Source: Bacteroidota bacterium
Lineage (GTDB): Bacteria > Bacteroidota > Ignavibacteria > Kapaibacteriales > UBA961
Length of the DNA stretch: 59,184 nucleotides
Assembly: GCA_018266765.1 (NCBI GenBank)
Contig: JAFDZU010000016.1
Span: 1 to 59,184 of the forward strand
Reading direction: 5' to 3'
The position numbers and the translations under genes were made by a program. The stretch's first letter is position 1. Every line of letters starts with the position of its first letter. The notes beneath the pieces were generated by a model. It searched no databases. It was not told the origin of the DNA and was given only the letters and a program-made list of their open reading frames with translations. Of the stretch, positions 35,503-45,051 are shown one piece after another.

Positions 35503-37476
35503 TTAAGTTCCAAGTCCCAGCCAGACCAAAATCGCCACAATTCCAACCATCATCATAATAGCGTAGTTTTGTGCAATACCCGATTGTATTTTCCGCAAGA
35601 GTTCACTTGCACTTGCAATAGAACGAGCCGTTCCATTAACCACACCATCTACTATTTTCACATCAAAGATTTTCCAAAGGAAACCATTTGATATTGTATA
35701 AAAAACATCTACTATGAAATATTGATAAACCTCATCCAACATCCATTTACGCCACAAAAGTTTGTATATCCCGCTGAAACGATTTGCCATTGCCTGCGGT
35801 TGATCGGAAGCATTTTTGTAATATGACCTAGCAAGTAAAATTCCCAAAATAGCAATCATAAGCGAAGCCGCCATCAATCCATATTCAATTGCATGAACTT
35901 CATGAACTTCCGGACGACGGAGAATTTCCATTGCAGGCGCAAAAATCGGCTCAAGCCAATGTTCCAAAAGATTTGGAATACTTCCGCCAATACTAAGTGC
36001 GTAAGGAATTCCCAAAAATCCACCCACAACCGAAAGAAACGCAAGAACAATAAGAGGAAACGTCATAGTCTTGGGTGACTCGTGCGGATGAATGTGATGA
36101 TGGTCAAACCTCTCCTTGCCTCCGAAAGTAAGATACAACAATCTAAACATATAAAACGCTGTACAGAATGCCGCAATGACAGCCACCGCCCATAATACCC
36201 AATGACCTTGAGAAAATGCGTTCCACAGAATTTCATCTTTCGAGAAAAACCCTGCAAACGGGAAAATCCCCGCAATTGCGAGTGTACCGATAAAAAACGT
36301 TTTATACGTTATAGGCATATACTTTTTCAAGCCGCCCATTTTTTGAATATCTTGTTCTTCGTGCATTCCGTGAATTACTGAACCCGAACCCAAAAACAAC
36401 AATGCTTTGAAAAATGCGTGTGTCATCACATGGAATACACCTGCCGTGAATGCACCTACGCCGAGTGCAATAAACATAAACCCAAGCTGACTTACCGTAG
36501 AATACGCCAGAACCTTTTTAATGTCATTTTGTACCAAGCCCACAAGTGCGGCTGTCAGTGCGGTTGCAACGCCGATTCCTGCCACAACTGCCATCGTCGT
36601 CGGTGAGAGCGCAAACATCGTAGCATTACGAGCTATAAGGAAAATACCGGCTGTTACCATTGTAGCGGCATGGATAAGCGCAGAAACAGGAGTTGGCCCC
36701 GCCATTGCATCCGGTAACCACACACCAAGTGGAATCTGAGCAGATTTACCCGTACAACCCAAGAATAATAGTAATGTAATCGTTGTAATGAGTGTTGCAC
36801 CGGGCTGAAATCCTGCCGCGGCTTGGGCATTAACAGCAGTATAATCGAGTGTGTGGAATTGATTATACATCAAGAACATAGCCACAAGTACACCAAAGTC
36901 ACCGATACGATTGACGATAAATGCTTTTTTTGCCGCATCGCCTGTCCAGACGATAAATGAGCCGTCGAATTTGCGTTCATACCAAAAGCCAATCAGCAGA
37001 TACGAGCAAAGTCCCACACCTTCCCAACCGAGGAACGTAAGCAGGAAATTACTTGCCAAAACAAGATTAAGCATCATGAAAATAAACAGGTTCAGATAGG
37101 CAAAAAATCGCGGGAAACTTTTGTCGCCGTGCATATAACCGATAGAATAGATATGGATCAGCGTTCCTATTCCGGTAATAATCAGCGTGTAGAGAATCGA
37201 AAGTTGGTCAACTTGGTAGGATACATCAATAGTAAAACTTCCGGCTTGCATCCATGTAAATAGTCGTACTATATGAGAACGCTCCTCAGATCCATGACCG
37301 ACAAGCGTCATAAATATCAAAGCAGTAACGACAAATGCTCCGCCAACAGCGGCACTGGCGATTCCGCCAATAAGTGCCTCGCTTTTCTGTTTTTTACCAA
37401 AAAGTCCCGTTATGAAAAAACCAATAAGCGGCAGTAAAGGAACAAGGTAAATTAAATCTATCATACTTTTATTCAT
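35503..37476 (-). CDS. nuoL: NADH-quinone oxidoreductase subunit L
   Basis: Distal proton-pumping subunit of complex I, 657 residues with the long C-terminal lateral helix region. Seen: QVDQLSILYTLIITGIGTLIHIYS, FLGWEGVGLCSYLLIGFWYER (Glu of helix 5), GKSAQIPLGVWLPDAMAGPTPVSALIHAATMVTAG (Lys of helix 7), VQNDIKKVLAYSTVSQLGFM and IAGIFPFAGFFSKDEILW. The start could be the first ATG or the one four codons later. No nuoK or nuoJ lies upstream: the preceding co-directional gene is a lipoprotein 110 bp away. So nuoL opens a separate L/M/N group. Confidence 0.97.
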   Translation of the reverse strand: MNKSMIDLIYLVPLLPLIGFFITGLFGKKQKSEALIGGIASAAVGGAFVVTALIFMTLVGHGSEERSHIVRLFTWMQAGSFTIDVSYQVDQLSILYTLIITGIGTLIHIYSIGYMHGDKSFPRFFAYLNLFIFMMLNLVLASNFLLTFLGWEGVGLCSYLLIGFWYERKFDGSFIVWTGDAAKKAFIVNRIGDFGVLVAMFLMYNQFHTLDYTAVNAQAAAGFQPGATLITTITLLLFLGCTGKSAQIPLGVWLPDAMAGPTPVSALIHAATMVTAGIFLIARNATMFALSPTTMAVVAGIGVATALTAALVGLVQNDIKKVLAYSTVSQLGFMFIALGVGAFTAGVFHVMTHAFFKALLFLGSGSVIHGMHEEQDIQKMGGLKKYMPITYKTFFIGTLAIAGIFPFAGFFSKDEILWNAFSQGHWVLWAVAVIAAFCTAFYMFRLLYLTFGGKERFDHHHIHPHESPKTMTFPLIVLAFLSVVGGFLGIPYALSIGGSIPNLLEHWLEPIFAPAMEILRRPEVHEVHAIEYGLMAASLMIAILGILLARSYYKNASDQPQAMANRFSGIYKLLWRKWMLDEVYQYFIVDVFYTISNGFLWKIFDVKIVDGVVNGTARSIASASELLRKIQSGIAQNYAIMMMVGIVAILVWLGLGT

Positions 37477-37586
37477 GTCAACTACAAATTTTTGTAAATA
37501 AAACTAGTTAAAGAGTTTATGGGTTGTTCTGCATATTCAAATCATTACTTTCGGCTATCCAATGCTTTCTAAACCTAAAAACATAT

Positions 37587-38705
37587 TTAATCATCATGAG
37601 TAATCTGCCTCAAAAGCCGTCCGTCGGTCGTAATCTCCCACAACGGACAAAGTACATCGCCATCGTGGTGGCTTGAAACCGCAAGGGTTGTATTCGTGAT
37701 AAACTCTGCATCTATCGGACCACCACCAAAATTATACATACAAAATCGCTTTTGAAAATCTATCTTTTCTACTGGTGCAAAGGTTGGACGTTCTCGTAGC
37801 CACTTGTCCACATCAATCACCCATACAGATTCCCACTTTCTGCTCGCCATCAATGTAACGGCAAGATTCTTGCCGTCTGGCGACCAGCTTAAACGGCTCA
37901 GTAGATCTATAGTGTCTTCTGCAATTCTCAGAGGTATCCCATCTATAAATATATTGTTACCAAAAGGTGGAACATCCATCTGTTGAACTATTGTAGCACT
38001 ATGTTGACCGTTCGGACTAAATAAATAATCTTGTAAAAAACCATAGGAACCTAGCTTGTCAAACTCAGGAATTGATATTATCTTTTTCTCTTGAGGAATA
38101 ATAATACCGCTTAAGTACCATGAATTTGAGCCGTATAAAAGAAAAAGAGAATCTGCCATCGGAGTTGATCCCTTTAGCCAGCCATATAATAGTAATGTTT
38201 TAGGTCCCGCCTGTGAAGCATATGGCAAGTCGATTTTTTCAAATATATTTTCTTTACGATGCAGAATAAAGAGATTCTGACCATAAACTCCAATCCTACC
38301 TTTACTTGTTGTATCTATCCCTGTAACAAACATAAAACATAGTTTATTATCATCATACGGACACCATCGAAGGTCAAAACATCCACTAAATGACACATTT
38401 GGCGGCATCATTTTTTTAGGTTCGTAGGTTTCTACTGTACCTGTTTTTAGTGTAATAATTTTGATAATATTCTCATTGACAGTATATGCGATTTTTGTTC
38501 CATCAGTAGAAATTCGTTGTAATTTATGAGATTTAGTTGGGCGATTTTTTGGTCCCTGTCCGCCAAGTAGATACTCTGGATATGGGCAATCTAAGGTATC
38601 AATTTTCGGAAGTACTCCTCCTCCTATCGGGGCTATCCCCTCACCACATGAGCCAATAATGAGAAGTACAGGACAAAGCAAAATTAATAAAAACAAGTTC
38701 TTCAT
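37587..38705 (-). CDS. WD40-like propeller lipoprotein
   Basis: Protein of 372 residues from the ATG at 38705, which overlaps the subtilase stop by 4 bp (ATGA) and gives a lipoprotein signal ending LLIIGSCGEG. The body is made of TolB/WD40-like blades: RISTDGTKIAYTVNENIIKI, DLRWCPYDDNKLCFMF, YLFSPNGQHSATIV, RLSWSPDGKNLAVTLM and LWEITTDGRLLRQITHDD. The last motif is typical of PD40 repeats. Coupling to the subtilase suggests the two act together at the cell surface; no enzyme motif is present. Confidence 0.78.
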   Translation of the reverse strand: MKNLFLLILLCPVLLIIGSCGEGIAPIGGGVLPKIDTLDCPYPEYLLGGQGPKNRPTKSHKLQRISTDGTKIAYTVNENIIKIITLKTGTVETYEPKKMMPPNVSFSGCFDLRWCPYDDNKLCFMFVTGIDTTSKGRIGVYGQNLFILHRKENIFEKIDLPYASQAGPKTLLLYGWLKGSTPMADSLFLLYGSNSWYLSGIIIPQEKKIISIPEFDKLGSYGFLQDYLFSPNGQHSATIVQQMDVPPFGNNIFIDGIPLRIAEDTIDLLSRLSWSPDGKNLAVTLMASRKWESVWVIDVDKWLRERPTFAPVEKIDFQKRFCMYNFGGGPIDAEFITNTTLAVSSHHDGDVLCPLWEITTDGRLLRQITHDD

Positions 38706-41215
38706 TTTCCAACTCCTACCATAAAGGGTTGTACGTGAACCAAACCCATTGGAAGAGTCAGCTTGCAATAATATAGCCCTTGCACCAAGTTGGAAATATC
38801 AACTCTTTCGGAATATACACCAATCGAATTAGTTTGTACAATGGGTTTTATGATGTTTCTACCTAAAATATCAAGGATTTCAAGTGTAGTTGTAGTATGT
38901 GCAGTAAGTGAATATAAGATATGAATTTGGTCGAAAGCAGGATTCGGCTGAATGGTTAATTCTGATTGAATTGGAGCTTCGTCGGAGAGTTTGACAGATG
39001 TTGTAGTTGGCTTACCATAAACCGTGAAATGAAATTTAATTTCCTCATCAGTCGGCATTTTAATAATGTTTAAGCCCTTAGTATATTTGAATTGATAGGC
39101 TCTGCACGTAACGATTCTGTTATTATTATGGAAAATACCCGGAACATATCTGCCAGAATTATTTCCTCCCGTACCGCTAGTTACTTCAGTCCATGAATAA
39201 CGATGATTCGGGTTTGCCGCATTATATCCACCTGTTCCCTCTGTTCCACCTCGCCCCCAGACAAAAAGACTATTAATATTCCAATCTGCATCATCTAACG
39301 TGTATGTTGCCGTAATTTCACGTATTTGACCATTTGTGATAACAAGATCAGTATCTGTTACCCAAGCATTACTACTATCTTTCCTAAATTCAGAAGTAAA
39401 TACATAATTGTGAATATCTTCCCAATTGCTTGAGTCATATACTGCTCTGTTACTAATTGTATAATGTTTGGCACGAAACCCTTCTATGGCAGATTTAGTA
39501 TAAACAATATCTGCTTGTAGATGCCCCCAGCCTCTTTCTTGATTATATTTATTTTGGTTCTGACCAGCTATTCTTTCAGCAGTTGCTTGAAGTATTCCTT
39601 CGTAATCTTCTGGTTCAAGCTGTGTTCCTGACTGCGTAAAGAACAAAGAATCGCGCTGATTAGTTGAGCGCATAAGAGCTATTACCCCCGCAACATGAGG
39701 GGTTGCGGCGGATGTGCCACTCCAATTTTTATAAGTACTAAAGTCGGGAGGGAAACATTTATCAGTTGTAAAAATTGTGGCATCATCAGTGCTAGTATCG
39801 GCATCTCCTCCTGGAGCAATAAAGTCTAATACCCCATATCTTCCATTCATGGAGACACTATCAAGTTTTTCAAAACTTGAATAACTACTTCTTGTCTTAT
39901 TACGTTTTGCAGCACCAACACTTACGACCCAATTACCATCAAATGAAGATGGGTAGGCAGGTATTGTATTTGTATTTAAGGTATCGTTTTTTTCGCCATC
40001 ATTTCCTCGTGCAGCTACAAAAGAAACGGAATGACGATATGCTTCAAAGACTGCTCGACGAAATGTTTCACTAGGAGGAACATCACGCTTAACAAAGCTA
40101 GCATTAATTACATCTGCTTTGCTACCATAGCTAGTATTTGTGCTGTGTCCGCTTGCTTCTAAGATTGCAGGTATTAAATTGACTAAATCTGGATCACCAT
40201 CGGGTAAATTTTTCGAGGCACAACGATAACCAAGCAGAGAAACACCACTTCCTCTTGATGTATCTTGATTTAGTGTTCCCCATCCTCCAGCTATCCCTAC
40301 AACACCTTTCGGTTGGTCAATTCCACAGTTTCCATCCTCATTCGTAAATGCGCCTATTATGCCAGCAATCATAGTTCCATGATCTCTGCCTAGATAAATA
40401 AGCGTGTCGTTATTTGTAAAATTATAGCCACCAACGACTTTTGTCGTCGGGAAATGTGTAGAATCACCTATCCCACCCAAATCACAATGTCTGTAATCAA
40501 CTCCATCTGCATCAACTATTGCAACCTTAATTTCGGAATTACCCACCTCATACTGCCAAGCAGTTGGCATCCCGATGATGTTTGCAGTTAAACTTGTTTG
40601 TTTTGGTTCGTAATAATAATAATGGTCTCTTGGTTCGATTGAGGAAGACTCATACAGATAATCTAATTCAGCCACATCAACATATTGTCTGTAAAGCAGA
40701 TTCAGCATTATCGAGGCAAGTACAGCACTCGTATCATTATTTAATTCAAGAACCATCCAATTATGGTGGTCAATTTTTATAGTGTCACCAAGACGGGTTA
40801 TAGAAAGAGTATCGGCGCAGGGATTAGCCCATGTCATTCGCCGAAGATATGTTCCGCCTACAGACTTCATTGCACCTGCAAGTGGCGATGAAAGAAGAAT
40901 ACCACTATCTACGGGAAATTGCTGGGCAAGAAGTGACTGTTTGCAGGGATATGTTAATTCGTAGGATTGAGAACTATAAGCAGATAGAAAATTGTCGTTA
41001 GAAGCGCAAGTGTAACATAGTAAATCTTTATTCAGCGCACCTTCTTTAAATTTAATTACAATTATGTTGTGTATATACAAACTATCTGCTACAGGATATT
41101 TATAAGGAATTGAATCACCATGCACGTCCCTAAGAACGGGCATCCAACTTTGTCCAATTAACGGCGACAGCATCCCCATTAAAAGAACCAAAGAAAGTAG
41201 GATAAAGCGATTCAT
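38702..41215 (-). CDS. Subtilisin-like serine protease (S8) with T9SS tail
   Basis: Secreted protease of 837 residues. The signal peptide ends ...SPLIGQS (~22). A prodomain-like region runs to ~200. The S8 catalytic triad is visible: Asp in VAIVDADGVDYRH (235 or 237), His279 in RDHGTMIAGIIGA and Ser502 in SGTSAATPHVAG, with the oxyanion Asn near 405 (AARGNDG). A beta-sandwich region follows, then a T9SS type A tail beginning TIQPNPAFDQIHILYSL. It is first in a coupled pair with the propeller lipoprotein gene. Substrates unknown; surface or extracellular proteolysis is expected. Confidence 0.9.
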   Translation of the reverse strand: MNRFILLSLVLLMGMLSPLIGQSWMPVLRDVHGDSIPYKYPVADSLYIHNIIVIKFKEGALNKDLLCYTCASNDNFLSAYSSQSYELTYPCKQSLLAQQFPVDSGILLSSPLAGAMKSVGGTYLRRMTWANPCADTLSITRLGDTIKIDHHNWMVLELNNDTSAVLASIMLNLLYRQYVDVAELDYLYESSSIEPRDHYYYYEPKQTSLTANIIGMPTAWQYEVGNSEIKVAIVDADGVDYRHCDLGGIGDSTHFPTTKVVGGYNFTNNDTLIYLGRDHGTMIAGIIGAFTNEDGNCGIDQPKGVVGIAGGWGTLNQDTSRGSGVSLLGYRCASKNLPDGDPDLVNLIPAILEASGHSTNTSYGSKADVINASFVKRDVPPSETFRRAVFEAYRHSVSFVAARGNDGEKNDTLNTNTIPAYPSSFDGNWVVSVGAAKRNKTRSSYSSFEKLDSVSMNGRYGVLDFIAPGGDADTSTDDATIFTTDKCFPPDFSTYKNWSGTSAATPHVAGVIALMRSTNQRDSLFFTQSGTQLEPEDYEGILQATAERIAGQNQNKYNQERGWGHLQADIVYTKSAIEGFRAKHYTISNRAVYDSSNWEDIHNYVFTSEFRKDSSNAWVTDTDLVITNGQIREITATYTLDDADWNINSLFVWGRGGTEGTGGYNAANPNHRYSWTEVTSGTGGNNSGRYVPGIFHNNNRIVTCRAYQFKYTKGLNIIKMPTDEEIKFHFTVYGKPTTTSVKLSDEAPIQSELTIQPNPAFDQIHILYSLTAHTTTTLEILDILGRNIIKPIVQTNSIGVYSERVDISNLVQGLYYCKLTLPMGLVHVQPFMVGVGK

Positions 41216-41331
41216 ATCAATCTTTTTGAAAATATAACAACATCAAATTTCAAACAAAAATAACTATTCGATAAAATAAAATCGGATTTTTTAACGATAG
41301 TTTGAAAAAGCATTACCACTCATACTCACAT

Positions 41332-42225
41332 TCATACTTCTTCAAACATTGCTTTTTCAATTGGCAATTCTACATTTTGGAAACTAATTCGCATTGTTTC
41401 GTCCACAATCATCATCGAATTTCGTTCGGCTTTCATCCAGTCCGAGCGGCGATACGTGAACGGCTCGGAAGCAATGACTATCGTCGTTGGTCGCCCGAAG
41501 GTCGGCTCTATTTGGCAATGCTCATCCCTGCAATGATATTCTTTTCCAAACATATAATACAGTGTTGCCGGCTGAACACTCGGATTGGTCGTATAACGTA
41601 CAGCAACGATACTTGTACCGTTGGTTACACACAGATTCAAATATGAATGCGAGCGAATATTATGCTCTATCAGCAATTCGCTTACATCTTCGAGAGCTTT
41701 GTGCATTGCATACACCATTTCGTCGCATGTTACCTCGCCCGAGGGGTCATCAATATGATTAAGGAATAATCCGAATAAATGCTCCGAATCTGTTGAACCG
41801 AGGATAGCATCATACGCTGTATCATTTAATAATCGAAGGAGCTTACGGCGAATCTCCTTGAAGCCGCCCAACATTCCGTTGTGCATAAACATCAGTTTAC
41901 CGCAAGAGAACGGATGCGAATTAAATTCTTCCACCGGCAAACCCGGCGATGCCGCGCGAATATGCGCGAAAATCAATGGAGAATAAATTTTCTTGGCAAT
42001 ATTACGAAGGTTTTGGTCGCTCCACGATGGCTTTATACTGCGATAAATACATGGTTCGCTGTCAATTTCGGGCATATACCACCCTACCCCAAATCCATCA
42101 CCATTGACGGCAATAGACATTTCTCCTGCGTTCATACTTTGAGCGGTAATAATCGAATATTTCGGCTTGTAGAGCAAGTCATCCGCCAGAACGGGAGTCC
42201 CGATATACGCTATAAATCTACACAT
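41332..42225 (-). CDS. Class II glutamine amidotransferase
   Basis: N-terminal-nucleophile amidotransferase of 297 residues. Starting at 42225 puts the catalytic Cys at position 2 (MCRFIAYIG), as required after Met removal; an upstream frame of 20 extra codons would bury it. Motifs: NGDGFGVGWY, IFAHIRAASPG, NSHPFSCGKLMFMHNGMLGG and STDSEHLFGLFL, as in EgtC/YafJ-like proteins. The acceptor substrate is not evident; no ergothioneine genes are near. Its gene ends beside the divergent-looking 5' end of the subtilase gene region. Confidence 0.88.
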   Translation of the reverse strand: MCRFIAYIGTPVLADDLLYKPKYSIITAQSMNAGEMSIAVNGDGFGVGWYMPEIDSEPCIYRSIKPSWSDQNLRNIAKKIYSPLIFAHIRAASPGLPVEEFNSHPFSCGKLMFMHNGMLGGFKEIRRKLLRLLNDTAYDAILGSTDSEHLFGLFLNHIDDPSGEVTCDEMVYAMHKALEDVSELLIEHNIRSHSYLNLCVTNGTSIVAVRYTTNPSVQPATLYYMFGKEYHCRDEHCQIEPTFGRPTTIVIASEPFTYRRSDWMKAERNSMMIVDETMRISFQNVELPIEKAMFEEV

Positions 42226-42341
42226 AAATTTGCCCGTAGAGAATAAAATCAAGCTAAAATTACGAAACGTGCGCCGTTTGACCAACGGAAAAAATACAAA
42301 TGTTGAATCAGAGCACTCTTCGCAAACTGAATTTCTCTAAA

Positions 42342-42381
42342 AAAAATCCGCTTCGGACTTCTGTTGCCAAAGCGGATTTTT
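42342..42381 (-). terminator. Terminator of the CADD-family gene
   Basis: A 12-bp stem (AAAAATCCGCTT with AAGCGGATTTTT) about 30 bp beyond the stop at 42410, with A/T runs at both ends. Confidence 0.75.
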
Positions 42382-42409
42382 AATTATACTACGCTTATCC
42401 ATCAACAAG

Positions 42410-43102
42410 TTACATTGCTGTTAAATGTTTTGAACAGTAGTTTTCATACACGCCGTCCAATAACAAATTCAATGCGTCGGCGGCTTCGCGAGCGGCATCA
42501 AGTGCGGCTTCTTTTTCGTTATCGGTTTGGCAAAGACGAGCAAGTGCTTCGCGAGTAACTGTACGATGAATTTCATCAGCATGTTCGTGAACTTCAAAGA
42601 ATTCAAGCGCGTCTTTGGTATCTAAATTATAATGCTTTTTTAGACCTTCAATTTTTGTTGTGCTTACTTCGGGAATCTGCGATTCATACGCATACAATGC
42701 CGCTATTCCTTCATACGCATTCGGACGAGCCGAAAGTTCTTTGAGAATTCGTACTGAATCTTTGGTATGAGGCAAATATTTGCGCTCGACAATAGCAGAA
42801 CGCTGAATTCCTAATGAATCAGCAAATCTGCGCCAAAGTTCAGGATGGTTATTTGGGCCATGCTCTTCTTCGATAAGATTTTCCAAAAGCATTTGCCGAA
42901 CTTCAAAATCATCGCAATTTGCATGAGTAGCACTTACATACGTTGGAAAATTATGCACTTGAAGGTAGTACTCGTGTGCATATTCGCGGAGCATCTCAAG
43001 TGAGAGCTCACCGTTATTCCACATGATATAAAACGGATGCTGTAACATGTGGCGTTCATTAACAATTGCGTCTAAACGCTCTAAAAATTCTTGGCTTGTC
43101 AT
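42410..43102 (-). CDS. CADD-family self-sacrificing p-aminobenzoate synthase
   Basis: Heme-oxygenase-like dimetal protein of 230 residues, close to Chlamydia CADD: HMLQHPFY, GELSLEMLREYAHEYY, FPTYVSATHANCDD, LIEEEHG-x-NNHPELWRRFADSLG and YAYESQIPEVSTTKI. In C. trachomatis CADD, Tyr27 supplies the pABA carbon skeleton and Lys152 the amino group. Counting here puts the equivalents at Tyr25 and Lys150, both conserved. Candidate metal ligands are Glu79, His86, Glu140, His172, Asp176 and His179. It would feed folate synthesis independently of pabABC and needs oxygen. The gene stands alone with its own terminator. Confidence 0.88.
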   Translation of the reverse strand: MTSQEFLERLDAIVNERHMLQHPFYIMWNNGELSLEMLREYAHEYYLQVHNFPTYVSATHANCDDFEVRQMLLENLIEEEHGPNNHPELWRRFADSLGIQRSAIVERKYLPHTKDSVRILKELSARPNAYEGIAALYAYESQIPEVSTTKIEGLKKHYNLDTKDALEFFEVHEHADEIHRTVTREALARLCQTDNEKEAALDAAREAADALNLLLDGVYENYCSKHLTAM

Positions 43103-43358
43103 AAAAAAATACCTTTTAAAAATAGGAATTAAGCGACCGAACGATTACAAAGTTAAGTGCCACTTTTTAAGGAAAGCACAACGCGAAAATACGGGATTTT
43201 GAGAAAGTGTACAACATCAATTAATTTTTAAGGAATTTTCGCAGTTTTAATTGCTAAAAATGATTCGTTTCAACCGAAGTAGTTGTTAAGCATTTTATTG
43301 AAAATTATTTACTAATAAATTAAATAAGAACTACTTACAAATTAAACATCAATTTTTC
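43103..43358. other. Non-coding stretch upstream of the CADD gene
   Basis: Together with 43452-43527 this forms a 425-bp gap whose only recognisable content is the palindromic repeat at 43359-43451. I see no gene on either strand; the CADD promoter should lie here. Confidence 0.5.
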
Positions 43359-43451
43359 TGTCATCCTGAACTTGATTCAGGATCTCCGTGACCTATTTGG
43401 CCGTGCTTTTTCAAGTTATAGCGGAGATGCTGAAATGAATTCAGTATGACA
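43359..43451. repeat. Palindromic interspersed repeat, copy 1
   Basis: Two 30-nt arms in inverted orientation (43359-43388 starting TGTCATCCTGAAC, and 43422-43451 ending AGTATGACA) match at 24 of 30 positions and flank a 33-nt centre. The TCATCCTGAA...TTCAGGAT core is a repeat seen in many bacterial genomes. A more decayed copy in the opposite orientation is at 49795-49891. The element carries no gene and can fold as a long hairpin, like a MITE or palindromic unit. Confidence 0.75.
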
Positions 43452-43527
43452 AGGTATTTAAAATTCATTACTACTTTTTGACAATTAAATGTAAACACCA
43501 GTTTACGTAATAGGTTTTACAAAAATC

Positions 43528-44997
43528 TCAATGAGGTAATTCCTCAATTGTATATGAATCTTTACTATCCAAAACCGTAAAACCCAATTCACTGATTTTG
43601 AGACGCATTTGGTCAGCGAGAGCAAAATTTCGTTCTATTTTGGCTTGCCAACGTTGCTCGGCATAATTACGGACTTCTTCGGGAATTTCTACGTGTTTTT
43701 CGGGACGTTTGCTGATAACCCATACTTCAAAAATTGCATTTAATTCTCTAAAAAAAGCAATAAGATGATTCCGCGATTCCTCATCGAGAGAACCGGCAGG
43801 ATGAGCATTTATATAGGCAAACACTCGCTCTAATGCTTTGGGAGTATGAAGGTTATTGAGTAATTCAGCAAACACTTCTCTGCGAAATTCTGATATATAC
43901 GAACTTGTCAGAGCCGATGAATCCAACGGCGATTCATGCAAATCATGGATATAATCCTGAATCCGAAACCGTGCTTTTCGAGCCGATTCCAACCCGAAGA
44001 ATGTAAAATTAAATACAGAATTATACTGCGCCGACATCATCGCAAATCGAATGTCCATCGCATCCAATCCTTTATCCAATAAGTCTCGAAGCGTAAAGAA
44101 ATTCCCTTTGGATTTGCTCATTTTCGTTCCCTCAACCTCCAGAAACTCATTGTGGCACCAGAACGCCGATGTTTCAACTCCATACCCTGCTTTGCTTTGG
44201 GCAATTTCATCTTCATGATGCGGGAATCGCAAATCCACACCGCCGGTATGAATATCAAATGGTAAACCGAGTGTAGCATGTCCCATTGCCGAGCATTCAA
44301 TATGCCAGCCCGGACGGCCTCGCAGGTTTTTTCCGTTAAGTTCAAAATCCCATGATGGCTCACCTTCTTTGTGAGCTTTCCACAGCACAAAATCGCTTAC
44401 TTGGTCACGGTCATATTCGTCGGCATCAATCCGAACTCCAGCCCGGAAATTTTCAGTGTCAATTGTGAATAACTGACCGTATTTTTCTGATTTGCGCCAC
44501 TCAGCCAAATTGAAATACACGCTTCCGTCGGACTCATAACCGAAACCATTTTCGACAATTTTCCGCACAAGCGCAGTTATTTCTCCGATAAAATCCGTTG
44601 CTCGCGGGATTGCATGAAAATCACTGCGTTTGATTCCGATGATTGAAAGATCATTCAAAAATTCACGCTCATAAAACAAAGCTAACTTCGCGGCATTATC
44701 ATTCGGGTTATTGGTCTGAACTCCCATTTCCGGTTTCCAAGTTGCGCTTCCGAGTGAACTGTCGAGTATTATCTTGTCTTCGATGTCGGTAATATTCATC
44801 ACCCATTCCACACGATAACCGCACACCACACGCAAAACCCGCTGAAGCAGGTCAGGGAAAAGAAATGCTCGAATATTGCCAATGTGAGCATAATTATAGA
44901 CCGTTGGCCCGCAAGAGTACATTCGTACTACATCGGGTTTGAGAGGCGCAAACAGTTGATTACTGCGTGTAAGAGTATTATAAAGATGAAGTTTCAT
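43528..44997 (-). CDS. cysS: Cysteinyl-tRNA synthetase
   Basis: Class I aminoacyl-tRNA synthetase charging tRNA-Cys; cytoplasmic. The 489 residues include the zinc Cys in MYSCGPTVYNYAHIGN (Cys29, HIGH-type motif YAHIGN), VMNITDIEDKII, GRPGWHIECSAMGHATLG (zinc ligands), HTGGVDLRFPHHEDEIAQSKA and the KMSKS loop GTKMSKSKGN. The C-terminal anticodon-binding helical part is complete. Length is standard. It lies 54 bp downstream of the rpe stop on the same strand. Confidence 0.97.
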   Translation of the reverse strand: MKLHLYNTLTRSNQLFAPLKPDVVRMYSCGPTVYNYAHIGNIRAFLFPDLLQRVLRVVCGYRVEWVMNITDIEDKIILDSSLGSATWKPEMGVQTNNPNDNAAKLALFYEREFLNDLSIIGIKRSDFHAIPRATDFIGEITALVRKIVENGFGYESDGSVYFNLAEWRKSEKYGQLFTIDTENFRAGVRIDADEYDRDQVSDFVLWKAHKEGEPSWDFELNGKNLRGRPGWHIECSAMGHATLGLPFDIHTGGVDLRFPHHEDEIAQSKAGYGVETSAFWCHNEFLEVEGTKMSKSKGNFFTLRDLLDKGLDAMDIRFAMMSAQYNSVFNFTFFGLESARKARFRIQDYIHDLHESPLDSSALTSSYISEFRREVFAELLNNLHTPKALERVFAYINAHPAGSLDEESRNHLIAFFRELNAIFEVWVISKRPEKHVEIPEEVRNYAEQRWQAKIERNFALADQMRLKISELGFTVLDSKDSYTIEELPH

Positions 44998-45051
44998 AAA
45001 GATTAATCCTAAAGTAATTTTTAAAAAATATGTTGATACCGAAAAAGTAAA

